DNA of 64,000 bases. It comes from Streptomyces minutiscleroticus. Lineage in GTDB: Bacteria; Actinomycetota; Actinomycetes; Streptomycetales; Streptomycetaceae. The position numbers were made by a program, and so were the translations under genes. The notes beneath the pieces are model-generated. The model saw nothing but the letters and a program-made list of their open reading frames with translations. It searched no databases and had not been told where the DNA came from. The stretch is from contig NZ_BMVU01000042.1 of assembly GCF_014650875.1 (NCBI RefSeq), forward strand, positions 1 through 64,000, given 5' to 3'. Positions 26,184 to 34,307 of the stretch are shown one piece after another (position 1 is the first letter of the stretch; each line of letters starts with the position of its first letter).

Positions 26184-27359
26184 TCAGCCCACCGAGGTGA
26201 CCGTCCCCGCGCCGACCGTGCGCCCGCCCTCGCGGATCGCGAAGCCGAGGCCGGGCTCCAGCGGCACCTCGCGCCCCAGCTCGACCGCCATGGTGACGGT
26301 GTCGCCGGGCCGTGCGACGGCCGCCGCGCCCAGGTCGACGTCGCCGGCCACGTCCGCGGTGCGCAGGTGGAACTGCGGCCGGTAACCGGTCGTCAGCGGG
26401 GTCGTGCGGCCGCCCTCGCGCGCCGACAGGACGTACACGCGCGCGGTGAAGCGGCGGCCCGGTACGACGCTGCCGGGAGCCGCGACGGCGTGGCCGCGGC
26501 GGACCGCGCCGCGCGGCACGCCGCGCAGCAGCAGCGCCACGTTGTCCCCGGCCTGCGCCTCCTCCATGGGCTTGCCGAAGGTCTCCACGCCGGTGACGAC
26601 GGTGTCGAGGCCGGCGCCCAGGAGCTCGACCCGGTCGCCGACGCGGACCGTGCCCCGCTCGACGGCGCCGGTCACGACGGTGCCCCGGCCCGTGATGGTG
26701 AGCACGTTCTCGACGGACAGCAGGAACGGCGCGTCGAGGTAGCGCTCGGGCATCGGCACGTACGTGTCCACGGCGTCCAGCAGCGCCTCGATCGAGGCAG
26801 TCCAGCGCGGGTCGCCCTCCAGCGCCCGCAGTCCGGACACCCGGACCACGGGGACGGAGTCGCCGCCGTAGCCGTGCGCGGTGAGCAGTTCGCGGACCTC
26901 CAGCTCGACGAGGTCGATGAGCTCCTCGTCGCCCGCGTCCGCCTTGTTGAGCGCGACCACGACGTGGTCGACGCCCACCTGGCGGGCGAGCAGCACGTGC
27001 TCGGCCGTCTGCGGCATGACCCCGTCGAGCGCGGAGACCACGAGGATCGCCCCGTCGAGCTGGGCGGCCCCGGTGACCATGTTCTTCACGTAGTCGGCGT
27101 GGCCCGGCATGTCCACGTGGGCGTAGTGCCGGGTGTCGGTCTCGTACTCGACGTGCGCGATGTCGATGGTGATGCCGCGCGCCGCCTCCTCCGGCGCCCG
27201 GTCGATGCGGTCGAAGGGCACGTACCGGGTGCCGCCGCCGGCGCGCTCGGCGAGGACCTTGGTGATGGCGGCGGTCAGGGTCGTCTTGCCGTGGTCGACG
27301 TGGCCCATGGTGCCGATGTTGAGATGCGGTTTGGTGCGGACGTAGGCCGTCTTGGGCAT
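26184..27359 (-). CDS. tuf3: Divergent elongation factor Tu (Tuf3 type)
   Basis: This 391-aa EF-Tu is full length. G1 is GHVDHGKT (residues 19-26), G2 RGIT, G3 DMPGH, G4 NKAD and G5 SGLRAL, followed by intact domains 2 and 3. It differs from standard EF-Tu at usually fixed places: Met for Cys in DCPGH, SGLRAL for SALKAL, and a shortened segment after the P-loop. It also stands alone rather than in a ribosomal-protein operon. Both points fit the extra Streptomyces EF-Tu3, which is known to be expressed under starvation/stringent conditions. ATG 27359 follows a 530-base leader with hairpins and a small ORF. A main tuf gene is expected elsewhere in the genome. Confidence 0.93.
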   Translation of the reverse strand: MPKTAYVRTKPHLNIGTMGHVDHGKTTLTAAITKVLAERAGGGTRYVPFDRIDRAPEEAARGITIDIAHVEYETDTRHYAHVDMPGHADYVKNMVTGAAQLDGAILVVSALDGVMPQTAEHVLLARQVGVDHVVVALNKADAGDEELIDLVELEVRELLTAHGYGGDSVPVVRVSGLRALEGDPRWTASIEALLDAVDTYVPMPERYLDAPFLLSVENVLTITGRGTVVTGAVERGTVRVGDRVELLGAGLDTVVTGVETFGKPMEEAQAGDNVALLLRGVPRGAVRRGHAVAAPGSVVPGRRFTARVYVLSAREGGRTTPLTTGYRPQFHLRTADVAGDVDLGAAAVARPGDTVTMAVELGREVPLEPGLGFAIREGGRTVGAGTVTSVG

Positions 27360-27892
27360 GGCTGTACCTCGAAGCCTGCTGGAAGGGAACGCGCGCCGGG
27401 TCGGGCGGTGCGCGTGGGGGTCCCGGCGACGCGGGACACGGACCCCGAGGTGGTGCCGACCCTCCCCCTTCGGGGTCCGCCGGACGATCCGGAGAGGGTC
27501 AGCTTCGGGCGCCGTCGACGGCGGCCACGAGGAACGGGACGGCAGCCTTCGGCGCATCCGCGACGGCGGATGCTGCGAGGGGGAAGGCGTACCGGAACAT
27601 GACGCCGATCGTCGCCGACGCGCCGTCCGGCGTCCAACGGTTTTCCGGCAGCACGGCGGCCCCGCGGGGGACGGGGCGGCGGCCCCGCGGAGCGGCCGGC
27701 AGCGGCGGGAAGCGACCGGGCCGGCGGCGGGAGGCGTACGGGGCGGGGGCGCGGCCGGGCGCCGCACGGGGCGTGGACGGGTCCCGTACGGAACGGAAAC
27801 GGGCCCCGGAAGAGGCACTTGGGACTCCGTTTGTGACTCCGATGAGACGAAGCGCACGGCGATCACACACATTTGTCGGCTAGTGTCACCGG
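27360..27892 (-). promoter_or_regulatory. Long tuf3 leader with alternative hairpins
   Basis: The 533-base gap between tuf3 and the divergent TVP38 gene shows no long gene. Read leftward, arm A (27470-27478), arm B (27440-27448) and arm C (27417-27423) follow in order. B can pair with A (9 bp, ggaccccga/tcggggtcc) or with C (7 bp, ggggtcc/ggacccc), but not with both. A perfect 8-bp hairpin (27554-27573) sits further upstream inside a 33-codon ORF. The layout suggests attenuation but no terminator T-tract is present. A TVP38 promoter must lie at the right end. Confidence 0.45.
27499..27600 (-). CDS. Possible 33-residue leader ORF before tuf3
   Basis: ATG 27600 opens a 33-codon frame (begins MFRYAFPLAAS, ends VDGARS) with strong GC3 bias, stopping 139 bases before tuf3. 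It is rich in Ala and Val and contains a perfect 8-bp hairpin. No clear ribosome binding site is visible. It could be a regulatory leader peptide or chance. Conservation in other Streptomyces would decide. Confidence 0.3.
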   Translation of the reverse strand: MFRYAFPLAASAVADAPKAAVPFLVAAVDGARS

Positions 27893-28693
27893 ATGCTCGA
27901 TGCCACCACCCGCTCTGGGGGCACCGCCACGGCCACTCCCCCGGCCGCCGCCACGGAGCTCGCATCCACTCCCCTGCCCACCGGCCGCCCCGCCCTCGCG
28001 GGACCGGCCGCCGTCCCCGCCGCGCCACCCCGTTGGGCGAGAGCCCTGCTGTCCCCCTGGTTCCGGCTGTCCCTGCTCGTCGCCCTGCTCGCGGGCGCCG
28101 CCGGCTGCGTGCTGGCGTTCGAACCGCAGCGGCTGCTCTCCGACGGCTGGCCCGCGCAGCTCAACGGCGCCGCGGCGGCCGTGGTGTTCGCCGTGGCGTA
28201 CGGCCTGTGCACGGTCGCGTTCGTGCCGCGGCCGCTGCTGAACCTCGCAGCGGGCGCCCTGTTCGGCTCGCAGCTCGGGCTCGGCGCCGCGATCGCGGGC
28301 ACGGTGCTCGGCGCCGGCGTCTCCTTCGGCCTGGGCCGCGTGCTCGGGCAGGACGCCCTGCGCCCGCTGCTGCGCGCCCGCTTCCTCAAAGCCGCGGACG
28401 GCCAGCTCAGCCGGCACGGCTTCCGCTCGATGCTGGCGGTCCGGCTGTTCCCCGGCATCCCGTTCGCGGCGGCCAACTACTGCGCCGCGATCTCCCGCAT
28501 GAGCTGGCCGTCGTTCCTCCTCGCCACCGGGCTCGGGTCGATCCCCAACACCGCCGCGTACGTCGTCGCGGGCGCCCGCGCCTCGACGCCCACCTCCCCC
28601 GTCTTCCTCGTCGCGATGGGCTTCATCGCCGTACCCGGCCTGATCGGCGCGGTGGTGGCCTGGCGCAAGCGGCACCACCTGCGCGGACGCTGA
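27893..28693 (+). CDS. TVP38/TMEM64 (VTT domain) membrane protein
   Basis: This 266-aa membrane protein of the SNARE-associated/VTT superfamily is related to DedA. After a Pro/Ala-rich cytoplasmic N-terminus of about 45 residues it has four to six hydrophobic helices. The conserved block is FVPRPLLNLAAGALFGSQLGLGAAIAGTVLGAG, and FPGIPFAAANYCAAISRMSW is the re-entrant region. Likely a lipid-related transporter or scramblase relative. ATG 27893 follows a TAGTGT box by 6 bases with no ribosome binding site, so the transcript is probably leaderless. It diverges from tuf3. Confidence 0.85.
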   Translation: MLDATTRSGGTATATPPAAATELASTPLPTGRPALAGPAAVPAAPPRWARALLSPWFRLSLLVALLAGAAGCVLAFEPQRLLSDGWPAQLNGAAAAVVFAVAYGLCTVAFVPRPLLNLAAGALFGSQLGLGAAIAGTVLGAGVSFGLGRVLGQDALRPLLRARFLKAADGQLSRHGFRSMLAVRLFPGIPFAAANYCAAISRMSWPSFLLATGLGSIPNTAAYVVAGARASTPTSPVFLVAMGFIAVPGLIGAVVAWRKRHHLRGR

Positions 28694-28770
28694 GGCGCCC
28701 CGGCCCGCGGCGGCGGCTTGGCCCCGTACCCCGGCGCCGTCAGGGTCCGCGCCGCGCCCGCCGGACTCAC

Positions 28771-29857
28771 CACGGGATTCCGCCAGGCGCTCGGCGATCT
28801 CCGCGCGCCCCCAGGCGCCGTCCGCCACGATCACGCGGTAGCGGCGGGCGAGGGGGTCGCCGGGACCAGTTCGAGCTCGTCGAAGAAGACGAGGGAGGGG
28901 GCGACGGCGGCGAACGGGTCGTTGCGCACGAACCAGTGGGCCGGGTGCGCGCCGCCCTCCCCGCCGTGGTCGTTCTCCGGGGCGTGCGCGAAGACCAGCG
29001 TGGCGTGCCCGTCGGCGCCGTCGTGCTCGCCGGTGTACGCGAGCCAGGGCGCCCGCGCGCCCATCGTCTCCGGTCCCCCGCCGTCGGGGCCGGTGATGCG
29101 GCCGTCGCGGAAGGCGCGCGGGCCCCGCCAGAACCGCCCCGTGCAGCCGGCCGTCTCGCGCCCCGCGGTGGTGGGGCTGCCGAAGAGCAGCGGCTCGTCG
29201 CGGCGGTTGGTGACGGCGGTGGTCCAGGTCAGCGCCCAGGAGCCGGTCGCGTGCCGCACGTCGTGCACCTCGACGCGGCGCTCCTCCTCCGCCCACAGCG
29301 CGCCGTCGTACGGGTGCCAGGTGAGCCGTTCGGCGAGCATCCGCCGCACGCGCCGGGAGCCCGAGCCGAAGCGGTGCTGGAAGACGATCGCCGTGTACGG
29401 GCCGCCGTCGGCGCCCTCCGCCGCCCGGACGGCGTCGAAGTCGGCGAGCGTGGGCACCGGGGGGCTTCTCGCACCACACCCAGGCCCCGGCGCGCAGCGC
29501 GGCGACGGTCCGGTCGCGGTGCGGGGTGGGCGGCGTGCACACGCTGACGAGGTCGGGGCGCTGCTCGGCCGGCATCCGGTCCAGGTCGGTGCAGGCGTGC
29601 GGCACGCCGCCCTCCGCGCAGAACCGCTCGACCGCCTCCCGGTCGACGCCGACCGCGGCGACGACCTCCGCCTCGCCCTCTTCCGCGAGGCGGGCGAGGG
29701 CGGGCAGGTGGCTGCCGCTCGCGATGGCGCCCGTGCCGATCACGGCGGCTCTGACGCGGCGGCCGCCGAGCGGCGCCGGCGGTCCGTTCCCGGAGGTCGC
29801 GCTCGGAGCGGGGGCCGGGGTCGTCCGGCCGGTGGCGGCGTCGCGGGCGGTTCCCAT
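28771..29857 (-). pseudogene. Gfo/Idh/MocA N-domain joined to PmoA-like (DUF6807) C-domain, two frameshifts
   Basis: ATG 29857 opens a Gfo/Idh/MocA Rossmann domain (RVRAAVIGTGAIASGSHLPAL, then AGAWVWCEKPP). At the G6 run 29459-29464 the homologous frame moves by +1. It continues VPTLADFDAVRAAEG and FQHRFGSGSRRVRR. The sequence then jumps directly to the end part of a PmoA-like domain (RLTWHPYDGALWAEEERRV, FWRGPRAFRDG, RAPWLAYTGEHDG, WFVRNDPFAAVAPS). At the G5 run 28852-28856 it shifts back, to RYRVIVADGAW. The oxidoreductase C-domain and the PmoA N-part are missing, so a deletion is likely as well. The original frame stays open throughout, and the 3' limit is uncertain. A LacI-type operator upstream suggests sugar control. 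Confidence 0.7.
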
Positions 29858-30161
29858 GTACGTGATCAGCACTCCGTCGGACGAGGCGGCAGACCCGGCG
29901 GGCGTCTGCCGGACATCGCCCCGACGCGCGCAGCAAGCGCTTTCTCCCTCGCCCGGAAACGTAAGCTCCGTGCTCGCGGCGGGTCAACACCCCGGCGGCG
30001 GCCCGCGTCCGGCCGCACTGTCCGGGGCCTGTCCCCGGCCTGTCACCCGGGGGCGCTACGCTGCCCCCGACGCCCGTGATCACCCCATACGACAACACGG
30101 TGCGTCCGTCCGCCTTTTGTTCGCACCTCTTCCGCCATCAGCACTTGGATCACGAAACTTC
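29858..30161. other. Gene-free divergent region before uppP
   Basis: This 304-base gap lies between the broken oxidoreductase gene and uppP. It holds a LacI-type operator (29933-29944). An AT-richer stretch before the uppP ATG presumably carries its promoter, though I see no consensus boxes or strong ribosome binding site there. Confidence 0.5.
29933..29944. promoter_or_regulatory. LacI-type operator (GCAAGCGCTTTC)
   Basis: The core AAGCGCTT is a perfect palindrome, extended by matching G and C at the ends. It closely resembles binding sites of LacI/CcpA-type sugar repressors (GNAAGCGCTTNC). It lies 76 bases upstream of the Gfo/Idh-PmoA start, where such a site would control a carbohydrate gene. 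Confidence 0.55.
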
Positions 30162-31037
30162 ATGTCTTGGTTTGAATCATTCATCCTCGGACTCGTCCAG
30201 GGGCTGACCGAGTTCCTTCCGATCTCCTCCAGTGCCCATCTGCGGCTCACCGCGGCGTTCTCGGGCTGGGAGGACCCCGGCGCGGCCTTCACCGCGATCA
30301 CGCAGATCGGCACGGAGGCGGCGGTGCTGATCTACTTCCGCAAGGACATCGTCCGGATCGTCTCCGCCTGGTTCCGTTCGCTGGTGGACAAGTCGATGCG
30401 CGGCGACCACGACGCCCAGATGGGCTGGCTGGTGATCGTGGGCTCCATCCCGATCGGCGTACTGGGCGTGACGCTCAAGGACCAGATCGAGGGGCCGTTC
30501 CGCGACCTGCGGGTCACGGCGACGATGCTGATCGTCATGGGTGTGGTCCTCGGCGTCGCGGACCGGCTGGCCGCGCGCGACGAGACGGGCGGCCGGCACC
30601 GCGCGGCCAAGGAGCGCAAGACGCTGCGGGACCTGGGCGTCAAGGACGGCCTGATCTTCGGTGTCTGCCAGGCCATGGCCCTGATCCCGGGCGTCTCCCG
30701 CTCCGGCGCGACCATCAGCGGCGGCCTGCTCATGGGCTACACCCGTGAGGCCGCGGCCCGCTACTCGTTCCTGCTCGCCATCCCCGCGGTGCTGGCCTCC
30801 GGCGTCTTCGAGCTCAAGGACGCGGCCGAGGGCGGACACGTCGACTGGGCCCCCACCGCCTTCGCCACCGTCATCGCCTTCGTCGTCGGCTACGCGGTCA
30901 TCGCCTGGTTCATGAAGTTCATCACCACCAAGAGCTTCATGCCGTTCGTCTACTACCGGGTCATCCTCGGCATCGTGCTGATCGTGCTGGTCAGCATGGG
31001 CGTGATGAGCCCGCACGCGGGCGAGCCGGCCCACTGA
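30162..31037 (+). CDS. uppP: Undecaprenyl-diphosphatase (UppP/BacA)
   Basis: UppP dephosphorylates undecaprenyl diphosphate so that the lipid carrier can return to cell-wall synthesis; extra copies give bacitracin resistance. The 291-aa membrane protein has the two catalytic blocks. QGLTEFLPISSSAHL carries Glu17, and PGVSRSGAT covers residues 176-184. About eight hydrophobic helices lie around them. ATG 30162 starts MSWFESFILGLVQG. No strong ribosome binding site precedes it. A perfect terminator follows. It probably acts in the plasma membrane as a stand-alone gene. Confidence 0.96.
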   Translation: MSWFESFILGLVQGLTEFLPISSSAHLRLTAAFSGWEDPGAAFTAITQIGTEAAVLIYFRKDIVRIVSAWFRSLVDKSMRGDHDAQMGWLVIVGSIPIGVLGVTLKDQIEGPFRDLRVTATMLIVMGVVLGVADRLAARDETGGRHRAAKERKTLRDLGVKDGLIFGVCQAMALIPGVSRSGATISGGLLMGYTREAAARYSFLLAIPAVLASGVFELKDAAEGGHVDWAPTAFATVIAFVVGYAVIAWFMKFITTKSFMPFVYYRVILGIVLIVLVSMGVMSPHAGEPAH

Positions 31038-31386
31038 CCGGACCCCGCACCCGCACAGAACGGCGGCCCGCGTCCTCCACCAGGAGGACGCGGGCCGCCG
31101 CCGTGTACGCACATGGCGGCGGTGGTGACATGGGACCGCGACGGCGAGGCCGACGGAAGCGGGGCGGTGCGCCGCCGGGAGGTCCGGCGCACGGTCCACC
31201 GTCCGGTCCGCCGCACGGTCCACCTTGCGGAGGACGGGCGGTCCGCCGAAACGGCGGCGAGATCGACTGAAACCTTCTCGAAACAGTCCCCACGAAGCCG
31301 CCACAGAAACCCACGTGACCAACCACATACTGTCCAGGTAGCCGTCCGGTAGCGCACGGTCAGCCGTTGGCCCTACGCTGGTCCGC
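31038..31386. other. Gene-free stretch between uppP and the TTA small gene
   Basis: It contains the uppP terminator. Repeated cggtccaccgtccggtccgc-type elements follow at about 31190-31225. A more AT-rich 100 bases lead to the small gene, with a -10-like TACGCT at 31374-31379. I see no other gene. Confidence 0.6.
31061..31100 (+). terminator. uppP: Perfect 18-bp terminator after uppP
   Basis: The arms 31061-31078 and 31083-31100 are exact reverse complements around a 4-base loop, 23 bases after the uppP stop. Confidence 0.85.
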
Positions 31387-31563
31387 ATGTCCGAAATCAC
31401 CACCCCTGGCTCCGTGCGGTCCGCCGCCGCGGTGAACGAACAGATCCGCTCGTTATGGATACGCGCGGGCGGTTACCTCTCCGCCCAGGAGCGGGCGGAA
31501 TACGAACTGCTGGTGGTGGAGTGGGCCGAGGCCGTGCGCCAGGAGGTCGTCGCAGCCGCTTGA
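31387..31563 (+). CDS. 58-residue protein with a TTA (bldA-type) codon
   Basis: ATG 31387 to TGA 31563 encodes 58 residues, MSEITTPGSVRSAAAVNEQI at the start and EWAEAVRQEVVAAA at the end, with strong GC3 bias. Leu23 is encoded by TTA (31453-31455), the rare codon that in Streptomyces depends on the bldA tRNA and delays expression to development. A TACGCT box ends 7 bases before the ATG and there is no ribosome binding site, so the mRNA is probably leaderless. The predicted protein is helical, soluble and acidic toward its C-terminus. I do not recognise a named family. It lies alone between uppP and a repeat-rich gap. Confidence 0.7.
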   Translation: MSEITTPGSVRSAAAVNEQIRSLWIRAGGYLSAQERAEYELLVVEWAEAVRQEVVAAA

Positions 31564-32106
31564 AGAGCGCCGGAGCCCGACGCGGCAGCGGACGGGTCCC
31601 AGCCGGAAGGACCGCCTCCCGACGGGACGGCGTATCCGGCGGAGCAGCCCTCGACCTGGGAAGACGGGCCCCTTTCACCGTAGACGCCTGACGGTCCCGC
31701 CCCACGGAACGCCTCTTCCTGAGCCGCCCCGCCCCACGGAACGCCCCTTCCCGAGCCGCCCCGTCCGCCGAGGGCCTCCCCTTGGGCCGTTCCCCTCCGT
31801 TCCGCCGGGCGTCCCTTCCTGGACCGCTCCCTTCCGTTCCGCCGGACGAGTCGGACGAGTCCTCCCGAACGCTCTCTCCCGCCGTGCGAGCCGTACGGGC
31901 GCCGCCCGCCCGGCCCGGCCCCGCGTCGGCCACAGGACCGCGCACTCCCGCACAGAACCCCCCGTCGGCGAACCGCCGACCGCCCCGGACCTCCGGCGCC
32001 CGCCGAGCCCCGTTCCCGTGCTCGGCACTCCTGGTGTTCCCGGCACTCCCGGCGCTCCGCACCCGGTGTCCGGCGCCTGCGGCTCGTACGGCGCCGCGGG
32101 TGCCCC
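31564..32106. other. Gene-free 543-base repeat-rich stretch
   Basis: I see no credible gene. The left half holds the 32-bp tandem at 31701 and repeated cgttccgccgg segments (near 31797 and 31835). The right half has ggcactcc/cccggcgctcc repeats (about 32024-32062). It ends at the stop of the leftward SDR gene. Confidence 0.6.
31701..31762. repeat. 32-bp tandem duplication
   Basis: The unit beginning cccacggaacgcc is present at 31701-31732 and again at 31733-31762 with only a few changes. Confidence 0.75.
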
Positions 32107-32847
32107 TCAGCGCCCTCCGGCCACCCGCAGCACCGCCCCCGTCGTGTACGACGCCTCCGGCGACAGCAGCCAGGCCACGGCCGCCGCGATCTCCTCGGCC
32201 CTCCCGGCCCGCCGCAGCGGGATGCCGGGAGCCATCCGCGCGGGCCGTCCCGGGTCCCCCATCGCGGCGTGCATGTCCGTCTCGACCAGACCGGGCGCGA
32301 CCGCGTTGACCCGGACGCCGTCCGGGCCCAGCTCCTTCGACAGGCCCACCGTCAGCGCGTCCACGGCCGCCTTGGTCGCCGCGTAGTGCACGTACTCGCC
32401 GGGGCTGCCCAGCGTGGCCGCCCCCGAGGAGATGTTCACGATGACGCCCTCGCCGCGCGCCGTCATGTCGCGCGCGGCCCGGCGCGCGCACAGCAGGACG
32501 CCCAGCAGGTTGACCTCCACGACCCGGCGCAGGTCGGCCGTGTCCGCGTCGGCGAGGCGGCCGAGCGGGCCGGTCACCGCCGCGTTGTTCACCAGGCCCG
32601 TCACCGGCCCGAGCCGCTCGGCCGCCGTGTCGAAGAGCCGCTCGACGTCCGCCTCGACGGACGTGTCCCCGCGCACGGTCACGCAGCGCGCCCCCGCCTC
32701 GCGCACCGCACCGGCCACTTTCTCGGCGGCGTCGGCGTCCCGCGCGTACCCGACGGCCAGGTCGTGCCCGTCCGCCGCCAGCCGCAGGCAGGTCGCGGCG
32801 CCGATCCCCCGGCTGCCGCCCGTGACGACCGTGACCGGACGTGCCAT
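32107..32847 (-). CDS. Short-chain dehydrogenase/reductase (glucose/3-oxoacyl reductase-like)
   Basis: This 246-aa classical SDR has TGGSRGIG at the start for NADP binding, LVNNAAV, the catalytic serine in NISSG, the YxxxK motif YAATK, and AVAPGLVETDM. Substrate is unknown. ATG 32847 has GAGGAGG upstream. The 5' flank contains a perfect 10-bp palindrome CGGTGCACCG (32866-32875), 18 bases before the start, which might be an operator. The next gene upstream (DUF4291) is on the same strand, 90 bases away. Confidence 0.9.
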   Translation of the reverse strand: MARPVTVVTGGSRGIGAATCLRLAADGHDLAVGYARDADAAEKVAGAVREAGARCVTVRGDTSVEADVERLFDTAAERLGPVTGLVNNAAVTGPLGRLADADTADLRRVVEVNLLGVLLCARRAARDMTARGEGVIVNISSGAATLGSPGEYVHYAATKAAVDALTVGLSKELGPDGVRVNAVAPGLVETDMHAAMGDPGRPARMAPGIPLRRAGRAEEIAAAVAWLLSPEASYTTGAVLRVAGGR

Positions 32848-32937
32848 GTGTGCCTCCTCGCACCTCGGTGCACCGCGATGCACCCCGCCAACCCGCCGGC
32901 CCGGCGAACCGCCGGATCACCGAGCCCCTGGTCCGCC

Positions 32938-33627
32938 CTACGATCGCAGACGGGCCAGGGCGTCCTCGTCGGCGGGGTAGGGCGGTTCGTGCGGCAGCAG
33001 CGCCCGCGCGCGGTCGAGTTCGCCGGCGCGCACGAGACGGTGGATCCCGGCGGCGGCCGCCGTCACGTCCGTCACGCCCACGATCCACTCGTCCGCGTAC
33101 CGCGCGGCCGCCTCCCCCGAGAGCCCCAACTGCAGGGAGCGGTACGGCAGCGGGGCCAGCCGCAGATCGCGCTCGGGGTCCCACTGCACCCGCGCCGGCG
33201 CGCGCCGCAGCTCCCGCCGCCAGGCGTCGCGGTCGCCGTGCAGCGCGGGGACGTGGTGCGACAGACAGGCGTGCCGCAGCGCCCAGGCGAACCCGTCGCG
33301 GTCGATCTCCACGGCCAGCACGGTCTCCTGCCCCTGCTTGGTGCCCCAGCCGCAGCGGTACATCATCCAGAGGAAGGACGGCTTGATCCAGGTCATGCGG
33401 TCGCGCTTCCAGGCCGACGGGAAGCGGCCGTCGCGGGCGGCCGGGACGCCGATCTCCGGCGGGTACGCCTGGTAGACGGTGATCGTCGAGGCCGTGTGGC
33501 GGGCGCGGACACGGAACTCGGGCTCGCTCTCGGGGTCCACCGCACGGCCGTCCGGCACGGCGTGTTCCTCCGGCACGGCGTGTCCGTCCCGCGTCGGGCG
33601 GTCGTCCGGTGTCGCTCGGTCGTTCAT
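32938..33627 (-). CDS. DUF4291 family protein
   Basis: This 229-aa protein matches DUF4291, a family of unknown function. The block is ITVYQAYPPEIGVPAARDGRF, then RMTWIKPSFLWMMYRCGWGTKQGQE, and DPERDLRLAPLPYRSLQLGL with DEWIVGVTDVT. The first 35 residues are family-unlike and include a duplicated HAVPEEHAVPDG, encoded by repeat DNA. ATG 33627 is the only plausible start. It diverges from a SnoaL-like gene 92 bases away. Confidence 0.85.
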   Translation of the reverse strand: MNDRATPDDRPTRDGHAVPEEHAVPDGRAVDPESEPEFRVRARHTASTITVYQAYPPEIGVPAARDGRFPSAWKRDRMTWIKPSFLWMMYRCGWGTKQGQETVLAVEIDRDGFAWALRHACLSHHVPALHGDRDAWRRELRRAPARVQWDPERDLRLAPLPYRSLQLGLSGEAAARYADEWIVGVTDVTAAAAGIHRLVRAGELDRARALLPHEPPYPADEDALARLRS

Positions 33628-33719
33628 GCGCCTCAGCTTCGGCCGTGCGCGCGCGGACGGCCACCGAATATCGCGTACGCCCTCTTGGCCCGTCGCGCCC
33701 CGTGGCCAACACTGAAGCG

Positions 33720-34205
33720 ATGACGCAGCGCGTGGAACTCGCGACGGTGAGGGACCGGCTCGCGGTCGACGGACTGATCACGGAGTACGCGGCGGCCGTC
33801 GACGACGGCGACTGGGCGGCGTACCGGCGGCTGTTCACGGCGGACGGGCGCGTCGACTACCGCTCCGCGGGCGGCATCGAGGGCGACGCGGCGCGGGTCG
33901 CCGGGTGGCTGGCGCGCGCGTTGGAGCGCTTCCCCGTGCGCCAGCACCTGATCGTCAACCGGCGGGTGCGGTTCGGCGTCCACGAGCAGGACACCGGGGA
34001 CACCGCCGGGGTCCGGGCGGACTACCTGAGCCCGATGCGGCTCGCCGGGCGGGACGGCGGGCACGGCGCGCCGGACGTCGTGCTCGGCGGCCGGTACGCC
34101 TTCGCGCTGCTGCGCACGGACGACGGCTGGCGGTTCAGCGAGGTGGTCGTCGAGGAGAAGTGGCGGCACGGCGTGCCGCCGGCGGATCCCGCTCCGGCGC
34201 GCTGA
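33720..34205 (+). CDS. SnoaL-like / NTF2-fold protein
   Basis: This 161-aa protein has an NTF2-like fold. The helix LATVRDRLAVDGLITEYAAAVDDGDWAAYRRLFTADGRVDY is typical of SnoaL_4-type proteins, and a beta-sheet half ends WRFSEVVVEEKW. Members include scytalone dehydratase and steroid isomerase relatives, so it may be an enzyme or a ligand-binding protein. ATG 33720 is chosen because the family begins there. It is followed after 102 bases by lnt on the same strand. Confidence 0.8.
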   Translation: MTQRVELATVRDRLAVDGLITEYAAAVDDGDWAAYRRLFTADGRVDYRSAGGIEGDAARVAGWLARALERFPVRQHLIVNRRVRFGVHEQDTGDTAGVRADYLSPMRLAGRDGGHGAPDVVLGGRYAFALLRTDDGWRFSEVVVEEKWRHGVPPADPAPAR

Positions 34206-34307
34206 CACGGCGGCGCGGCGCGCGGAGGGCCGCCCTCTGTTTGAGATCGTCGCGGGCGCGCACACTGAGAAGGCACGTACCGGGCGTCGGGCCGAGGGAG
34301 GCGCTGC

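Noticed and set aside
27599..27883. 94-codon plus-strand frame between tuf3 and TVP38
   Set aside because: Arg/Gly-rich with no start signal; antisense to the tuf3 leader.
31190..31225. cggtccacc repeats as a transcription-factor binding array
   Set aside because: The repeats are imperfect and similar to other GC-rich noise; no palindromic unit.
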